A stretch of DNA of 64,000 bases from Haliotis asinina. Its lineage: Eukaryota; Mollusca; Gastropoda; Lepetellida; Haliotidae. The position numbers were made by a program, and so were the translations under genes. This document shows positions 12,801 to 23,592 of this stretch, in pieces (position 1 is the stretch's first letter; each line of letters starts with the position of its first letter). The notes under the pieces were generated by a model. That model ran no database searches and was not told the origin of the DNA. It saw only the letters and a list, made by a program, of their open reading frames with translations. Location: contig NC_090285.1 of NCBI RefSeq assembly GCF_037392515.1, positions 3,475,501 through 3,539,500 on the forward strand, in the 5' to 3' direction.

Positions 12801-14147
12801 TCCCAGCATAAGACATGTGACGTTGAATATATACACAGGTCTTTGGGTCCGTGGATGACCCACAACCACACCCCACAGCACACACCCAACACCCGCACCC
12901 ACAATCACACTCCCACTCCCATCATAAGACGTGCCATTGTATGTATACACAGGTCCTTGGGTCCATTGATGACCCACAACCACACCCCACAGCTCATACC
13001 CAACACCTGCACCCACACCCACACTACCATCATAAGACATGTGATGTTGAATATATACACAGGTCTACGGGTCCATTGATGACCCACAACCACACCCCAC
13101 AGCACACACCCAACACCCGCACCCACAACCACACTCCCACTCCCATCATAAGACATGTGACATTGTATGTATACACAGGTCCTTGGGTCCATTGATGACC
13201 CACAACCACACCCCACAGCTCATACCCAACACCTGCACCCGCACCCACACTCCCATCATAAGACATGTGACGTTGAACATATTCCAAGTGATATCCTTTC
13301 CTTGTGTACAGCATAACAGCTGTCTTGTGTATTGTTTCTTGTTAAAACTATGTCTGTTGTCAGAGGTAAACAGGCAAACTTTATAAATGTAAACAGGAAT
13401 CTTGCAAACAAACATCACTGGACATAATTCACAAGGTTATTTGCACTTCCTGTTATGCTAGACTCTGTAATATATGTAGAGAGAAATGTTACAGTGTGGA
13501 TTTGTATTGGCCATAAATCATGATATGGGAGCCATTGATTATACCATGGTGTAAACAAGATGGGGTATCAGTGTAGCGTAGTAGTTACATCATTCACTCG
13601 TCATGCTGAAGGCCCGGATTCGATTCCTTACATGAACACAATGTGTGAAGCCCATTTCTGGTGAACCCCACCTTGATATTGCTGGAATGTTGCTATTGGC
13701 AAGATGTTCATATCATGACAGATCAGCTACAGTCACTAAGTCAAATCAATTGTTAATTGAATCTTATACAAGACACTGTTATGGATAACAACTTCTTTAA
13801 TTCTTTTAACGCGACGTTTCAAGGCTAATTCTTGCAACTTCGTCAGGTGGAGCTAATTCTTGCCCTTTCGTCAGGTGGAAGATCTACCTGACGAAGTAGC
13901 AAGAATTAGCCTTGAAACGTCATGTTAATAGAATTAAAGAAGTCATCCATAATAGTGTCTTGTATTACCTCACCAACTTCTAAATGCCTTTGAAGAATTT
14001 CAATTGAATCTTGGGTTGAATTTTTACAGAATATCTCGCTCCAGTCAGAGGCTGACTTACTCACCTCGTAAAGAGAAAGCTCTGAAGATCTACACAGGAG
14101 AAGATAACCCTCCTTCAAGCAGCAAGTCCTCACCGGATCTGGACTGA
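1..14147 (+). CDS. USP47: USP47-type ubiquitin carboxyl-terminal hydrolase, 3' part of gene (17 exons, 5' end outside window)
   Basis: Family role: cysteine deubiquitinase that removes ubiquitin from substrates, including DNA polymerase beta in mammals. Exons, each with GT-AG sites and matching phases: 1-44, 725-837, 2644-2748, 3038-3245, 4058-4173, 4411-4530, 4916-5039, 7089-7772, 8181-8353, 8758-8838, 9451-9566, 9760-9878, 10633-10763, 11087-11134, 11529-11659, 12044-12115, 14030-14147. They sum to about 833 residues, close to the matching part of vertebrate USP47 (about 1375 aa in all). Remembered blocks match in order: [97 protein letters not shown]. The catalytic Cys and His lie upstream of the window. 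Identification is from recalled family sequence, not a search. I see no frameshift in the reconstructed coding sequence. Confidence 0.95.
816..994 (+). repeat. 31-bp tandem repeat containing a 5' splice site (about 6 copies)
   Basis: The unit is 22 bases of exon end (GATAGACAAGTCCACCTGC + AAG) followed by gtgaggggt. Copy 1 is the real junction at 837/838. Five further degenerate copies follow directly in the intron, and most keep AAG|GTGAGG or a near variant. The array therefore presents several consecutive candidate donors. Confidence 0.9.
1108..2653 (+). repeat. 55-bp minisatellite containing a 3' splice site (about 26 copies; first three units about 83 bp)
   Basis: The unit reads ...GATGTAGTGTGACTTCCTTC + CAG|ATAAAGCTGT + GTTGGGATGCTGGTACAGTG. 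The last copy is the genuine acceptor at 2643 followed by the real exon start ATAAAGCTGTACTG. About 25 upstream copies carry the same pyrimidine tract and CAG or TAG followed by the first 10 exonic bases. The first three units have an extra CATCACTAGCATCACCTTAG-like segment. Confidence 0.95.
2644..5039 (+). CDS. USP47: USP47 exons 2644-2748, 3038-3245, 4058-4173, 4411-4530, 4916-5039: first ubiquitin-like domains
   Basis: Five exons encode the region after the catalytic core that in USP47 and USP7-like enzymes folds as tandem ubiquitin-like domains for substrate and regulator contacts. Recognisable stretches are [57 protein letters not shown] and [12 protein letters not shown]. All junctions are in phase: 3245 splits GG|G, and 5039 ends phase 1. 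Three of the splice sites here have tandem duplications containing or touching them: the acceptor at 2643, the donor at 3246 and the acceptor at 4057. Confidence 0.94.
3246..3450 (+). repeat. 24-bp TG-rich tandem repeat starting at a 5' splice site
   Basis: Directly after donor GGAG|gtatgtgtgctg, the intron runs into repeats of GATGGAGTGTGTGCTGGTGT (about 8 copies, decaying). Open frames across it on both strands are by-products of the repeat length (24 bp, a multiple of three). Confidence 0.85.
3923..4087 (+). repeat. 81-bp tandem duplication spanning a 3' splice site
   Basis: Two units, 3923-4003 and 4004-4087. Both contain TCTGTGTTGAAG|GTGTNACAGTGAAG. The second is the real acceptor of exon 4058-4173. 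The first is a decoy acceptor at 3972/3973 that also copies about 26 exonic bases, diverges into TATTTATACTGG, and reaches a TGA in the reading frame. Confidence 0.85.
5735..5893. mobile_element. Hairpin MITE-like inverted repeat
   Basis: Imperfect inverted repeat: ACCATGTATAGTGTAA near 5741 and its complement TTACACTATACATGGT near 5872, with inner CGCCCTGAACTATTA / AACAGTTCAGGGC arms. It lies in the 2-kb intron of USP47 between 5039 and 7089, has no coding capacity, and is probably a small non-autonomous DNA transposon. Confidence 0.7.
5894..6464. other. USP47 intron sequence without recognised features
   Basis: AT-rich intronic DNA between a hairpin MITE and a SINE. I see no conserved coding block, RNA gene or repeat. 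5040-5734 is likewise featureless. Confidence 0.5.
6465..6672 (+). mobile_element. SINE copy (abalone-type), (CACT/CATT)n tail
   Basis: Shares with 34120-34820 the body TTGATCACTGGATNGTCTGG, CGATTNTNTACAGAC, GGAATANTGCTGAGTGC and the tail AAACTAAATTCACTCACTC. It is 5'-truncated relative to that longer copy and ends in tetranucleotide repeats. Confidence 0.8.
7089..7772 (+). CDS. USP47: USP47 large exon: acidic, Ser-rich linker
   Basis: A single 684-base exon follows acceptor accgacag at 7088 and ends at donor AGAA|gtatgt. It encodes about 228 residues rich in Ser, Asp and Glu, with little predicted order and a glutamate run near 7685-7712. Vertebrate USP47 has a disordered S/D-rich segment at the same place between ubiquitin-like domains, so low similarity is expected. 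An open frame that runs on past 7772 to 8077 is read-through into the intron, not coding: spliced to 8181 the frame returns to the conserved [11 protein letters not shown] block. Confidence 0.9.
8149..8190 (+). repeat. 21-bp tandem duplication spanning a 3' splice site
   Basis: Two adjacent 21-base units, GTCTGCTACTGGTTTAACTGT and its near copy with ATAGG in place of CTGG. The second supplies the acceptor CTATAG|GTTTAACTG of exon 8181-8353. The first has lost the AG. Confidence 0.75.
8181..11659 (+). CDS. USP47: USP47 exons 8181-8353 to 11529-11659: C-terminal ubiquitin-like domains
   Basis: Seven exons: 8181-8353, 8758-8838, 9451-9566, 9760-9878, 10633-10763, 11087-11134 and 11529-11659. 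Conserved pieces in order are [99 protein letters not shown] and [17 protein letters not shown]. Conservation to the remembered human protein is highest here. Donor and acceptor phases agree at every junction. Confidence 0.95.
8416..8545. mobile_element. Hairpin MITE-like inverted repeat
   Basis: TTTGGGATGGTTAACAT near 8429 is complementary to the ATTAACCATCCCAAA region near 8522, and GCATTAGGAATA near 8449 to TATTCCTAATGC near 8505, with a loop around GAGCATTGGCGAGC. It sits in a short USP47 intron. Confidence 0.8.
9930..10400 (+). repeat. Degenerate tandem repeat in a USP47 intron
   Basis: About five diverged copies of a unit of roughly 80-100 bp carrying CAGTGTAGGC, GCAGAGATCTTG and TACAGATGTTTCCTTCTATG. 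It occupies much of the intron 9879-10632. No splice site is visible inside the units. Confidence 0.7.
12044..14147 (+). CDS. USP47: USP47 last two coding exons and stop
   Basis: Exon 12044-12115 ([20 protein letters not shown]) is joined across a 1.9-kb intron to exon 14030-14147, which reads [15 protein letters not shown] and ends LDL-D with a TGA at 14145-14147. The intron holds a 1.15-kb minisatellite, a tRNA-derived SINE and a hairpin MITE. Human USP47 ends in the same [12 protein letters not shown] motif about 10 residues before its stop, which supports this as the natural C terminus. Confidence 0.94.
12130..13290 (+). repeat. Minisatellite, unit about 100-115 bp, about 10 copies
   Basis: The unit contains ACACAGGTCCTTGGGTCC, ATGACCCACAACCACA, a CACCCAACAC-rich stretch of variable length, then CATAAGACATGTGACGTTG. 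It starts about 15 bases after the donor of the exon ending at 12115. Two unit types alternate, suggesting a higher-order arrangement. The many open frames here are repeat artefacts. Confidence 0.9.
13562..13700 (+). mobile_element. tRNA-derived SINE
   Basis: Begins GGGGTATCAGTGTAGCGTAG (A-box-like), followed by a B-box-like GGATTCGATTCC near 13616, then CCCATTTCTGGTGAACCCC and a GATATTGCTGGAATGTTGCT tail. The same head and tail recur at 25448-25598 and 44529-44655 on the other strand. Confidence 0.75.
13764..13975. mobile_element. Hairpin MITE in last USP47 intron
   Basis: Long imperfect palindrome: CAAGACACTGTTATGGATAA and AACGCGACGTTTCAAGGC at 13769-13828 pair with GCCTTGAAACGTCATGTTAA and TCCATAATAGTGTCTTG at 13907-13963. 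The centre repeats CTTCGTCAGGTGGA. It ends about 55 bp before the acceptor of the terminal exon. Confidence 0.85.
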
Positions 14148-14929
14148 TTGTGTCCCCATGATTCTCAGTACTGGTTCCCGTAATCAACCATTTGTGCCCT
14201 CCGTGTGTGTGGATGTTATGTCTCCCTGTGGAAAGTCTTTGTTGTTCCCAAAAACCAACAATGGTGAAACTTGATCAGAAGTGCTCTGTCATCATCAGAT
14301 GGATGGCAGTTATAACTGTACAACAAAAGCATGATCACATTACATAGTTAAAGTAACTCAGAGGATTCATAAAGAAAGTGTGAGGTTTCCACACATTGTT
14401 CATTTGGTGATTTTAATGATAGTAAATTGTGTTACTTAACTCCCTGGCACAACTAATGATGTGGAGAAGTTTCTGCTGAAATGCCCTTCTTGATGGAGTG
14501 CTGATATATCATTCAAGCTTTAAAGTTAGTAAAGAGCCAAAGCTTCTTGATATTTGTCCTTTCAAACATGAAATCATTTGTTGGCTTGACTGCAGTCCGT
14601 TTTCTGTTGCTCACCTGAAGGTGAGAAGTTGACGAGCCAGCATCAGGCTGGATGTAACTAACAGATGTGTGATGGCAGACGACACTGTATACAAGTCTAT
14701 ATTAAACCATCGTAAGATGCCTGTGCTCCAAACAGTCCAATCCTGTGTGATCTAATACTCCTACTTTGAAAATCTAGACTTAGGAGAACAAACCCTTATG
14801 GAGGATGATTTGAACGATTGGCCGGAAGATAAGACAAAGAGTAATCAGAGTCATAGACATGTGTCATGGAGATTGTTTATAGGCAGTTATGAGGTGACGC
14901 CAGTCATATGTGCAGAAATCTGCGAGCTA

Positions 14930-15270
14930 TGTTGTCAGATAATTGTTAAGGAAGCAGTGTGCCTGCTACAGTTGCCTTCCTGTCTAGATGGGAGGTCAGG
15001 TTGTGGAGAAGTCTTCTGTCCATATTGTCAGGGAAGCAGTATTTTTTACTGAGTTTGTGTTGCCAATTACTTTGTGGAGAAGTCTCCTATCCGAGTTGTC
15101 AGTACATTGTCAGGGAATGGGTATGAGTACTGAGGTTGCCAGGTACTTGGTGAAGAAGTCCTGTATTTGTTGTCAGGGAAGCAGTATAAATGTGTGGTGA
15201 TGGAAGCCAGGGATGTGTGGAGAAGTCTTCCCCATGTGTTGTCAGTCATCAGGGAAGCAGTGTCCCTGCA
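14930..15270 (+). repeat. Degenerate tandem repeat downstream of USP47 stop
   Basis: About five copies of a unit of roughly 65-75 bp sharing GTGGAGAAGTC and TTGTCAGGGAAGCAGT. It probably lies within the USP47 3'UTR. Confidence 0.7.
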
Positions 15271-15890
15271 GATGTCCAAATATTGTGTGATTAAAGGGCA
15301 TTTGAACTCTAAAGGACACTTATGAAATCAAACAGTAACTTGCAAAACTTTTGATAATTTTCATCGTCAGATTATGTCTCAGTTTCAAAAGATTCAGACA
15401 TGAAGCCCTGCTCTTTCCTTAAAATGAAAGTGTTCATTAGATTGTGGGAGTTACCTGCCCAGGGCTTCCTTACAGAGACCTCATCACTAGGACTATTGTG
15501 ACATGTATGCTTCAACACTGGCTTACAGTAGCAGAAGGGCTTTGAATACAGTGTGCATGCAGACCCTGGACATGACACTGAACATATTCTTGCTCTGCTT
15601 TCACAAAAACTTTCAAGCAGCAGGAGAAGCAGCTTGAGTTACAGCTACTGCTTGTACTGCAGCTATTGCTGCTGCCGTCATGACATTGATGATGTCCACA
15701 CACACAGGGTAAAGCCCAGGGTTCTGTCCTGAAGGTGGCAGCACCAATGAGTGTAGCTTGTCGTTTCTGCCTTGGTGCAACTATTCACAGATCTCATGTG
15801 TGTCCAATATAACCACATCGCTAGGTCTTTTCTTAACCTAGAAATGTCTCTTGTTAATAGCTTCTATATCCTAATCATAATGAATAACTG

Positions 15891-15891
<1 letters not shown>

Positions 15892-15931
<40 letters not shown>
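15892..15931 (+). repeat. (GAT)n microsatellite
   Basis: About 13 uninterrupted GAT triplets. In one frame they would read as poly-Asp, but there is no supporting coding context. Confidence 0.95.
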
Positions 15932-16394
15932 TAGGCAGGGGAGGGGTGTCCTTGTTTGATGTCATGTGATATACGCATGTAAGGAATTAGCAGATTATGA
16001 TTTTGCATATGACAATTGCAGTGGCATTAGAGGGTGTTATGAAAGAGCAATGTTGCAAAAGCTCATCAAGGAATAACTATATTTGTTGTCTTTTTTATGT
16101 AAAGATGATCTGCCAACAGTAGTGTCAACTGGATTCATTAGAACATAGGTGTTTTCATCCATGCAAGGTAATGAGCCATACATCAGTGTGTATTATCAAG
16201 ATGACAGCTTAATCCTCAACTTCTATTTACTAACAACCAGGAACAGTGGGACTTCATTCAGAATCCAAAGACCATTGCTCAGTATGCAATAGTTGCAGAA
16301 TTTTTCCTTTGCATTTAAAATATTGTTACTGAAGATATAACAACAAGCATAGGGAATCCCTGTCCAGCCATTAGCTTGATGAAATCAAGATAGC

Positions 16395-16690
16395 ATGTGA
16401 TATGTGTCCAATGTGTACAGTTCATGTGGAATGTGTTATGCACCAGGACAAGCATGAGGGCAAGACAAAGTCTGTCCATGGATGTGTATGTACAGCTGAG
16501 AGCAAGACACTATCTGTACATGTGTCCATGGGTCTTTGTGTACAGTTGATGTCTGGAACCTGTGTACACCAGGACAGGCCTCAGGACAAGACACAGTCTG
16601 TACATGTGTCAGTGGGTCTGTGTGTACAGTTGATATGTGGAACTTGTGTGTGCACTAGGACAGGGAGACAGACTTGATGACAAGACACAG
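16395..16690 (+). repeat. Degenerate tandem repeat, about 95 bp x 3
   Basis: Copies share GTGTACAGTTGATGTCTGGA, CACCAGGACA and AAGACACAGTCTGTACATG. Intergenic or 3'UTR. Confidence 0.7.
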
Positions 16691-18714
16691 TCTATAGATG
16701 TCTCTGTGGGGTTCTTCCTGTGTTCTGAGCACCTAGCTGGTTCAAGTGTCCACATTGTTGTGGACAGTATTTGGTTCAAGGGTTCACAATTCCAGTTCGT
16801 TAAATCAAATATTTTGTGAGATATGTGTATGTGGGATTTGTTGTATGTACATTCTCAAATATCACCATGGAGTCTGACTGCGGGTAGTGATATTTGATAT
16901 TCATGCTATTGTGTTGCATCCATAACACTTCTCACACAGGAACGAAACAAGCAGTATTTTGACCCAGGTAATGTAATGTGTTGATCTTCTGAAGAGACCA
17001 TGAAAGCACAGTATTTTATGTTGTTCAGTTCTAAGAAAATCCACCCAATCACTGTCTAAGTCCCTTCATTACATATGTATGTAAAACTGAAGAAATTACT
17101 GATAATGCCTAGGCTAGACAGGGTTTTGTTCTTGATGTACAGTCATTACTTTTGGGAAAAAATTAAAATCATACTTTTTTTTCATACTTTGTTTCTTTCT
17201 GTATATTTTCTGTATTAAGCAATCCCAGGCCATCTTGAGTGCACCTTTAAGAGACTGTAGCTTCACAGGAGGTCTGAGCTTCATAATGTGTATTACAGAT
17301 AGTTTTGCAGAAAACAGTAGGGGTGTATCATGTATGGGTTTACGTTATAATTATCGAAAAAGCTTAGAAACATAAACTAAGCTCCTTTTCTACCCCCTGA
17401 CATCAAATTAATACCCTAGTGGTTTCAGTAAACACTCTTCTTGGTCAGTTTATGATAAAGTATGATACATTATTTGTCATTTTGACCAAGGAAATCTTTA
17501 GAACAAGAATATAAACTGGTCTGGCCTTACAGAGCTTTGTAACCATTGGCGGAAGTGTTCATGGAGTGTAGCCTGCTTCATATTATATGCAGCTGTTTAT
17601 ACTAAGGATGTATGTGATTGTATATCTTGCATCAAACTGAAAACTGTCCTAATCACGAACTCACCAACATTACGTTTTCAAGCACTGTGTGATTTCAATG
17701 AATGAGTTATGTTTTGTTTTAGACTTGTCAGGTTTTAATGAATGGAATTTGTGAAACATTTGTAGACGCCAATAATTTGATGGTGATTTTGAATGCCAGT
17801 GTTTAACAGTTGACAAGTTGTGCATGGAACACAGTATTGCTGTTTCAGTGTTAAGTGTGGGGGTTTGTACACAAACAGGGCTTTCAGCAAAGGGACATAA
17901 CTGCTGATGTTTTGATGAGCCTAGTCTGAAATAAGCTTGAACCCATTTTTTTTTTTTTTTTTTCAGTGCATTTTACATATTTTTGTGAAAAGAGTATTTG
18001 CTTGCTTGTGTGAAATACCATATTGTTTATAAATCGTTACCTTGTCAACAAGAGTGCTATAACAAATCAGTCGTCATGGTTGCAATATGTTCTTGGTTTC
18101 ACGCCATGGATGTTCATGACGCTAGTCCAGGCATCAACGTTTTTGTAGACGATGTTTCCATAGTGAGCATTGCAATTAACCATTTCCTCTGTTTAAGGTA
18201 ATTTGTAAACACTACAGAGATGTGAAGTTTAATTTGTTGAACACTTCAGTTGTTACTTTGTTGCTAAGACTGTACATATGCCTGTGTACCAGCCGCTGTT
18301 ACAATGTTTTGAAATAAGTGCTAAGATGTACATGTAGATCTACCATGTCTCGACTGCTTGTAAACAAAACTAGTTGGCTGACAACTGTAAGGAGGGTGCC
18401 TGTCTGCACCCCACACACGTGTGTCTCTGACATACAGGTGGTGAACACAGAACACAATTACAGTGTGTGAAAGTATTTGTAATAGAGATCCTAACAGACT
18501 GACCTCTAAGGCTGTATTTATGAATTCCACTGTATCAATGGTGTCAATGTTAAACGTCACTGGAGATGCAGGTTCTGTATGTGATGCATGAAGGGTTAAA
18601 TTTGTAAATGTTGCACAGTGGGCCCAGTTGTGTGGTCAGCCTACCTATAGTGGTTATGCCCTTCACTGGAGGCAGATGACTGACAGTGGAAGGGTAGAGG
18701 ATTGGTTGGGATGG

Positions 18715-19100
18715 ACGGAGGATATCAGTCATCTTGAATTCCAGGGATGATGATTGACATTGGTGTGCCCCCTCCCATTGACTGAGGGATATCAATATCA
18801 GCATGTTCCTTTCCATCTCCCTGAAAATGACTGATATCAGTAGCTCCCTTCCATTAAGGGGTGGATGATTGATATCGGTATGTCCCCTTCCATTGAAGAG
18901 TGGATGATTGATATTGATATATTCCCATCCATCGATGGGCAAATACTGGATATCAAAGGAATATGATTGATGTCAGTGTGTACCCTTCCATCAAAGAGTG
19001 AATCACTGATATCATTTTGTTCCCTTCAATCAGGGTTAGATGACTGATATCGATGTTGGTATGTCTCTCTGATCAAAGGCTGGATGAGTGATATCATTGC
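18715..19100. repeat. Degenerate tandem repeat, about 55 bp x 7
   Basis: Copies share GATGATTGATATCGGTATG and CCCTTCCATTGAAGAG-like segments with substitutions and short gaps. Confidence 0.7.
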
Positions 19101-19394
19101 ATCCCATCCCGACCCAGGGATTGATTGGTTGTAAAAACTTTCATGTAATGTAAATAGCCACAGTTGCCCTGCAGTTGCCCTCACCATCAGGCGCAGGGAA
19201 TGGAAACTGTCTTGTTTATACAAGCCAATAAAAATATTTGTGAAAATACTGTTGTCTCTTCTGTCGACATCTTTCAGTTTCATCATCTTCATTTTGCACT
19301 GACCATACAGTCCATTAATTGATGCAGTAATCAATGACTTGCCATGAAACATGAACAAAGCTATTAAACCAGAGCCTACATTCAGCCACCCCTT

Positions 19395-19510
19395 GTGACA
19401 GTCTAGGTAATGTAGTCTCAGTATTATGCATTACACTCCTACACAGAATCTAACAAACCCTAGTTGGAGGTCGAGGCAGGGAACATTTGTGTGACCTATG
19501 ACTGTCCAAA
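19395..19510. repeat. Dispersed repeat family (also near 345-470 and 39725-39960)
   Basis: TCTCAGTATTAT, TACACTC and TCTAACAAACCCTAG occur in the same order at all three places, and an ATAGCATT...GAAT segment recurs near 19800 and 39850. This looks like old copies of an unnamed interspersed element. Confidence 0.55.
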
Positions 19511-22207
19511 CGCGAGACGGTTGAATGGATTTAACAAGACAACAGCTACTGTTTAAGGTTTTACAGGACAAAATTCCCGAGTCCCTGACACTGATCCCTC
19601 AACAAATGAAAATCCACATAAAACACAGATATTTGACCTACAGAATATATCCTTAGGGTTTTCTGATGACATGGTTACCATTAGCCAATATTTCCGCAAG
19701 TTAACGTCTTTGAATACTGACAAAAATACCATTTTCAGCGACTTTTTACTCACAGTTGACAGCATTGTATCATACTCCATATGCATCAGCCAGAAGCGGT
19801 CATATGGCAAATAGCATTCAGAATCATTAAGGTACAAACCTTTTCGAGCTAAAAGCATACTCCTATGAGTTCAATCAATTTCATTCTGATGCACTTGATG
19901 TGCACTAACCTCTACCTGCTCTACCTTTCACACACCAAATGGGTTGCTCATTGATGTACAATATCTACTTCTCTTAAATGAGTTCTCTGCACCAGTCTGA
20001 CTTATCCTTGTTTGTCAGTAGGGACCAATTCTAACACAGCTCACCACATAAGACGAAGACAATGGCTGAGGACAAGAGAACCGTCATTGCGCAGAGCTAC
20101 ATGCCTGACATGTAACATGTTGCAATGGAATGAAGAACAGAAAGAAGTCGGAGATAGTGAGTTTTATTTTGTAAGACATTGGTATCAACGGAAATGGGCA
20201 GCAGGACAAGACTCGGTGATATTCTCACTGATCACAGATGATATACAACAGGGACTCCTCCAACAACAGAGTAACTATGAATGCTATGTTCCTACACCTG
20301 GTGTAGGGGATTACAAGTCTTTATGCATAAGTGAGTGACTGTAAAAATGACTGATAGATTACAAAGGTTATGACAATGCTGTAAGTGGTATTTATAACAA
20401 TGTGGGCCCTGGCCCTGATTAGTGAGATCGGATGACCACACCTAACAAGATCTCCAATGTTAGTGAGGGAGTGAAAATGTAATGTATTTTTTCTGTTTGT
20501 AGCAGTACTCCAGTTACAGGGACACCAAGGATTGGTTCACACATGCATCCTGAATGGGAAATTGAACCTGGTACTTACAGACACAACTGGAGGACAAGAA
20601 GTATAATCTACACTTTAAATGGAATCAAACCCAGGTCTTTTAACATTTAAATGTCATCTCTCAGAACACAAAGCTCACATCTGATTGAACTTAAAACAGG
20701 GTAGTCACAGTGAAAACGTATATTGCTCATTGCTCAGCCAAATCATTATACAGCATAATGTAAAGGCAGTGAGGATTTCAATTTATGTGACACTTCTGGT
20801 ATGTTTCCTGGGTATGCTTCTTGTCCTATGACCTTTGTATGACCCTTCTCTGATCTATGTGCAGAATGACGTCCACCTGAATCCCCCCTTAAATGTCATT
20901 CTAGTCATATCATGCCACCTCTATATGCTCATCTGATAAAAAATGAGATTTAACATGTTTCTTTAATTGTGTCTTATTGAAAGACATATGCAACTTCTAA
21001 AAATGCCACTCTAAGACATTTTCCTCCTTAAACTTTAGTGGGGATACAGACGGAAGCCTTCCCATATGAGCAACACCACTCTATACTTTGGAAACAATGT
21101 CTTTTAAATACTATGGCACATGTATAGCACAGTCCTAAGTCCATAGATACAACAAGTCAACTGTCAACACTTAAACATCCATGACACATCAGGCATTCAA
21201 CAAATAACATATTGTCATGGCTACTGGTACAGGCAGTTGACCGATCACGCTCCATGGTCAGACAAAATTCCCCCGGGAGGAGCATGTTTGATTGTCTACT
21301 CACCACACCAACAAAACCTTCCTCTGATGTGTTCCTCATAGAAGCTGACATCCATTAATCTTTCTGCATTATGTGTATCACTTCTAAAAGCCATTCAAAG
21401 ACCTTTCTGTCACAGCCCAACTCAACATGTTCTGTTTCATGTATCACTAACAAGATAAAATCCTAACTTGTCCCACTGAGATGAAAATAAATCTTGCAAT
21501 GGAATGTCGAGTTTAATGAACCCTCTAAATGCTAAGCCTTTATTATGACTCTTTCGTTATTCTTATTGTCAATTATTTATTGCATATACATTATTCTAAT
21601 CAGGATAGAGCAAAATATATTTCACACTGAACATGAATGAATGCAACAAAAAACAATTTTAATGACAAACTTCAAACAAGACACTGATGCCGTTATGACA
21701 CCATTCTTCAGTCAACAGATGTTGATGATGTAATACGACTAGATTAAAGAGGGGATAAGATTGTAGCATGCTAAAATATGAAAACATGCACTGAGCTTAC
21801 CTACATTACACTTTATGTACACTTAACAAAAAACTTTCAATCTGAACATGAATTAATTAACAAAAATGATTTAGATAATAATGTGCTCAATAGATAATAT
21901 TTCTCAAAAATCCTGTATTTAATTACACAGACTTGTAGAATGTGGATGTGTCTTGACAGACCAACAGTGGACGGATTGGTAGAGGACAGAAGCTTTCCGA
22001 TGATGTGGCTGAAATAACCTTAAGATGACACGCAGACATACATCACAGCTCTAGTGTGGTCCACTACCTCAGCCCTTCACACACACAGTAAACATGACAG
22101 GTCGAGGGGTGAGTGTGTGAAAATATACAAATGTATTAAAGAACTACAAAAGGCAACATTTTAAAAAGATATGTATTGAAACAATGTCATTCAGCACCGG
22201 TCCTGGG

Positions 22208-23592
22208 TCAGCTAGTTTGGTACTGCAATGCATATGGAACCATGGGAAGTTTGTAGACCATCATCCACGTCCCCGCCAACAAGCCATACGTAGCCACAGC
22301 CCAGATGGAATAAGTAGTCCCGACTAAATACAAGAAGCCATTCAATGGCATTGTAAAAACAACCATGTTCTCTGAGATGACTTCATTCTTCCAGAGAACT
22401 CCCCACAGCACTATATACACTGGGAATGTGCAAAGTAGAAGGAGGATTTCAGAACATCCCCACAAGACACTGACTACATCGCCCTGCCACAAACTACTTC
22501 TGTAGACGGAGGCAAAAACCAGAACTGCTATTGACGAGAGGATTGTGGGAGTTCTGTGGTTATGGTCTCGGAGACTGATAAGGAATTGGAAATCCCGATG
22601 AAGACAGAAGAATATAAGCGAGGCGCCACAGCACTGAAACATAAGGTGGAACACGGGTACAATGGAGCAAACAATAGCTGGGGAACAGGACCCATGGCAA
22701 AGAGACACTCTGAAGAAATATTACTAAAAACGTACGCATTTAATTTTCTTTATTCTATTCTTGTCAGTTGCTTGAAGCATCAATTTACCAACATATCATG
22801 AAGGAAACCCTCAGTGAGTCTGTAGCTACCCAAATAGCATGAAAAAAAACCTCAGTGGGCCCCCATTTATCGCAATATCATGAAGAAAACCCTCGGTGGG
22901 CCCCCATTTATCGCCATATCATGAAGAAAACCCTCAGTGGACCCCTACTTACCCATATATCATGAAGAAAACCCTCAGTGGGCCCCTACTTACTCATATA
23001 TCATGAAGAAAACCCTCATTGGGCCCCTACTTACCCACATGTCATGAAGAAAGCCCTCAGTGGGCAACCATTTATCGCCATATCATGAAGAAAACCCTCA
23101 GTGGGCAACCATTTATCACCATATCATGAAGAAAACCCTCAGTGGGCCCCTACTTACCCACATATCATGAAGAAAACCCTCAGTGGGCCCCTGCAGACAC
23201 AGCAGAAGAAAAGCAGCAATGGTGACAATGTTGCTCACAAGGGGCAGTCGTGGCTTTTCTTTGTTGTCTTTCGTGTGCGATGCCACAGGGATAAAATCTG
23301 GACCCTGCAACAGACAGCCATGACTTAGTGTGTACAGCACACATTAACACAGCATTCTTGAGTTTCCATGGCAATATGCTCATTTGAAACTTGTTAGGGA
23401 AAATCACCTTCCACAACAGATGGAATATTACTAACCTGCTTAGCAGCCAACAGCTTCATAAGAATACTCAGACACACTGCTGTACCCATCATGCCTTTCA
23501 ACACAGGAAGTGAGGAGGTGGTAACCTTGGTTTGTAAGACAGCAAGGTCAAGGCCAAACACTATCACCATTGAGACAGCAGACAGAATACAA
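22208..23592 (-). CDS. Membrane protein, last three coding exons and stop
   Basis: Exons 23592-23436 (SAVSMVIVFGLDLAVL, MMGTAVCLSILMKLLAAKQ), 23304-23162 (FIPVASHTKDNKEKPRLPL, then VTIAAFLLLCLQGPTEGF) and 22709-22208 (about 166 residues with four or five hydrophobic segments, ending MVYKLPMVPYALQYQTS, stop). The strongest donor of the middle exon (gtaagt at 23157) leaves the last exon out of frame; gtgggt four bases upstream (23161) keeps it. Both are repeated in the 41-bp array that follows. Confidence 0.78.

Larger units (their letters stand above)
14148..22207. other. 3'UTRs and intergenic DNA; no supported gene
   Basis: No conserved exon block is visible on either strand; the short open frames lack homology or splice structure that I can see. 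The left part is probably USP47 3'UTR; AATAAA at 19227-19232 is one possible but distant polyadenylation signal. The right end is the 3'UTR of the minus-strand gene, with AATAAA (TTTATT on +) near 21539 and 21576 as candidates. Contents: degenerate tandem repeats at 14930-15270, 16395-16690 and 18715-19100, a GAT microsatellite at 15892-15931, and a poly-T at 17947-17963. Confidence 0.6.

Noticed and set aside
12119..13386. His/Thr-rich and Val/Gly/Cys-rich proteins on both strands
   Set aside because: All frames are shifted readings of the same CCCACAACCACACC-rich intronic minisatellite.
13562..13640. Functional tRNA gene
   Set aside because: A- and B-box-like sequences are present, but there is no cloverleaf with acceptor stem, and the sequence continues into the SINE body and tail found at several sites.
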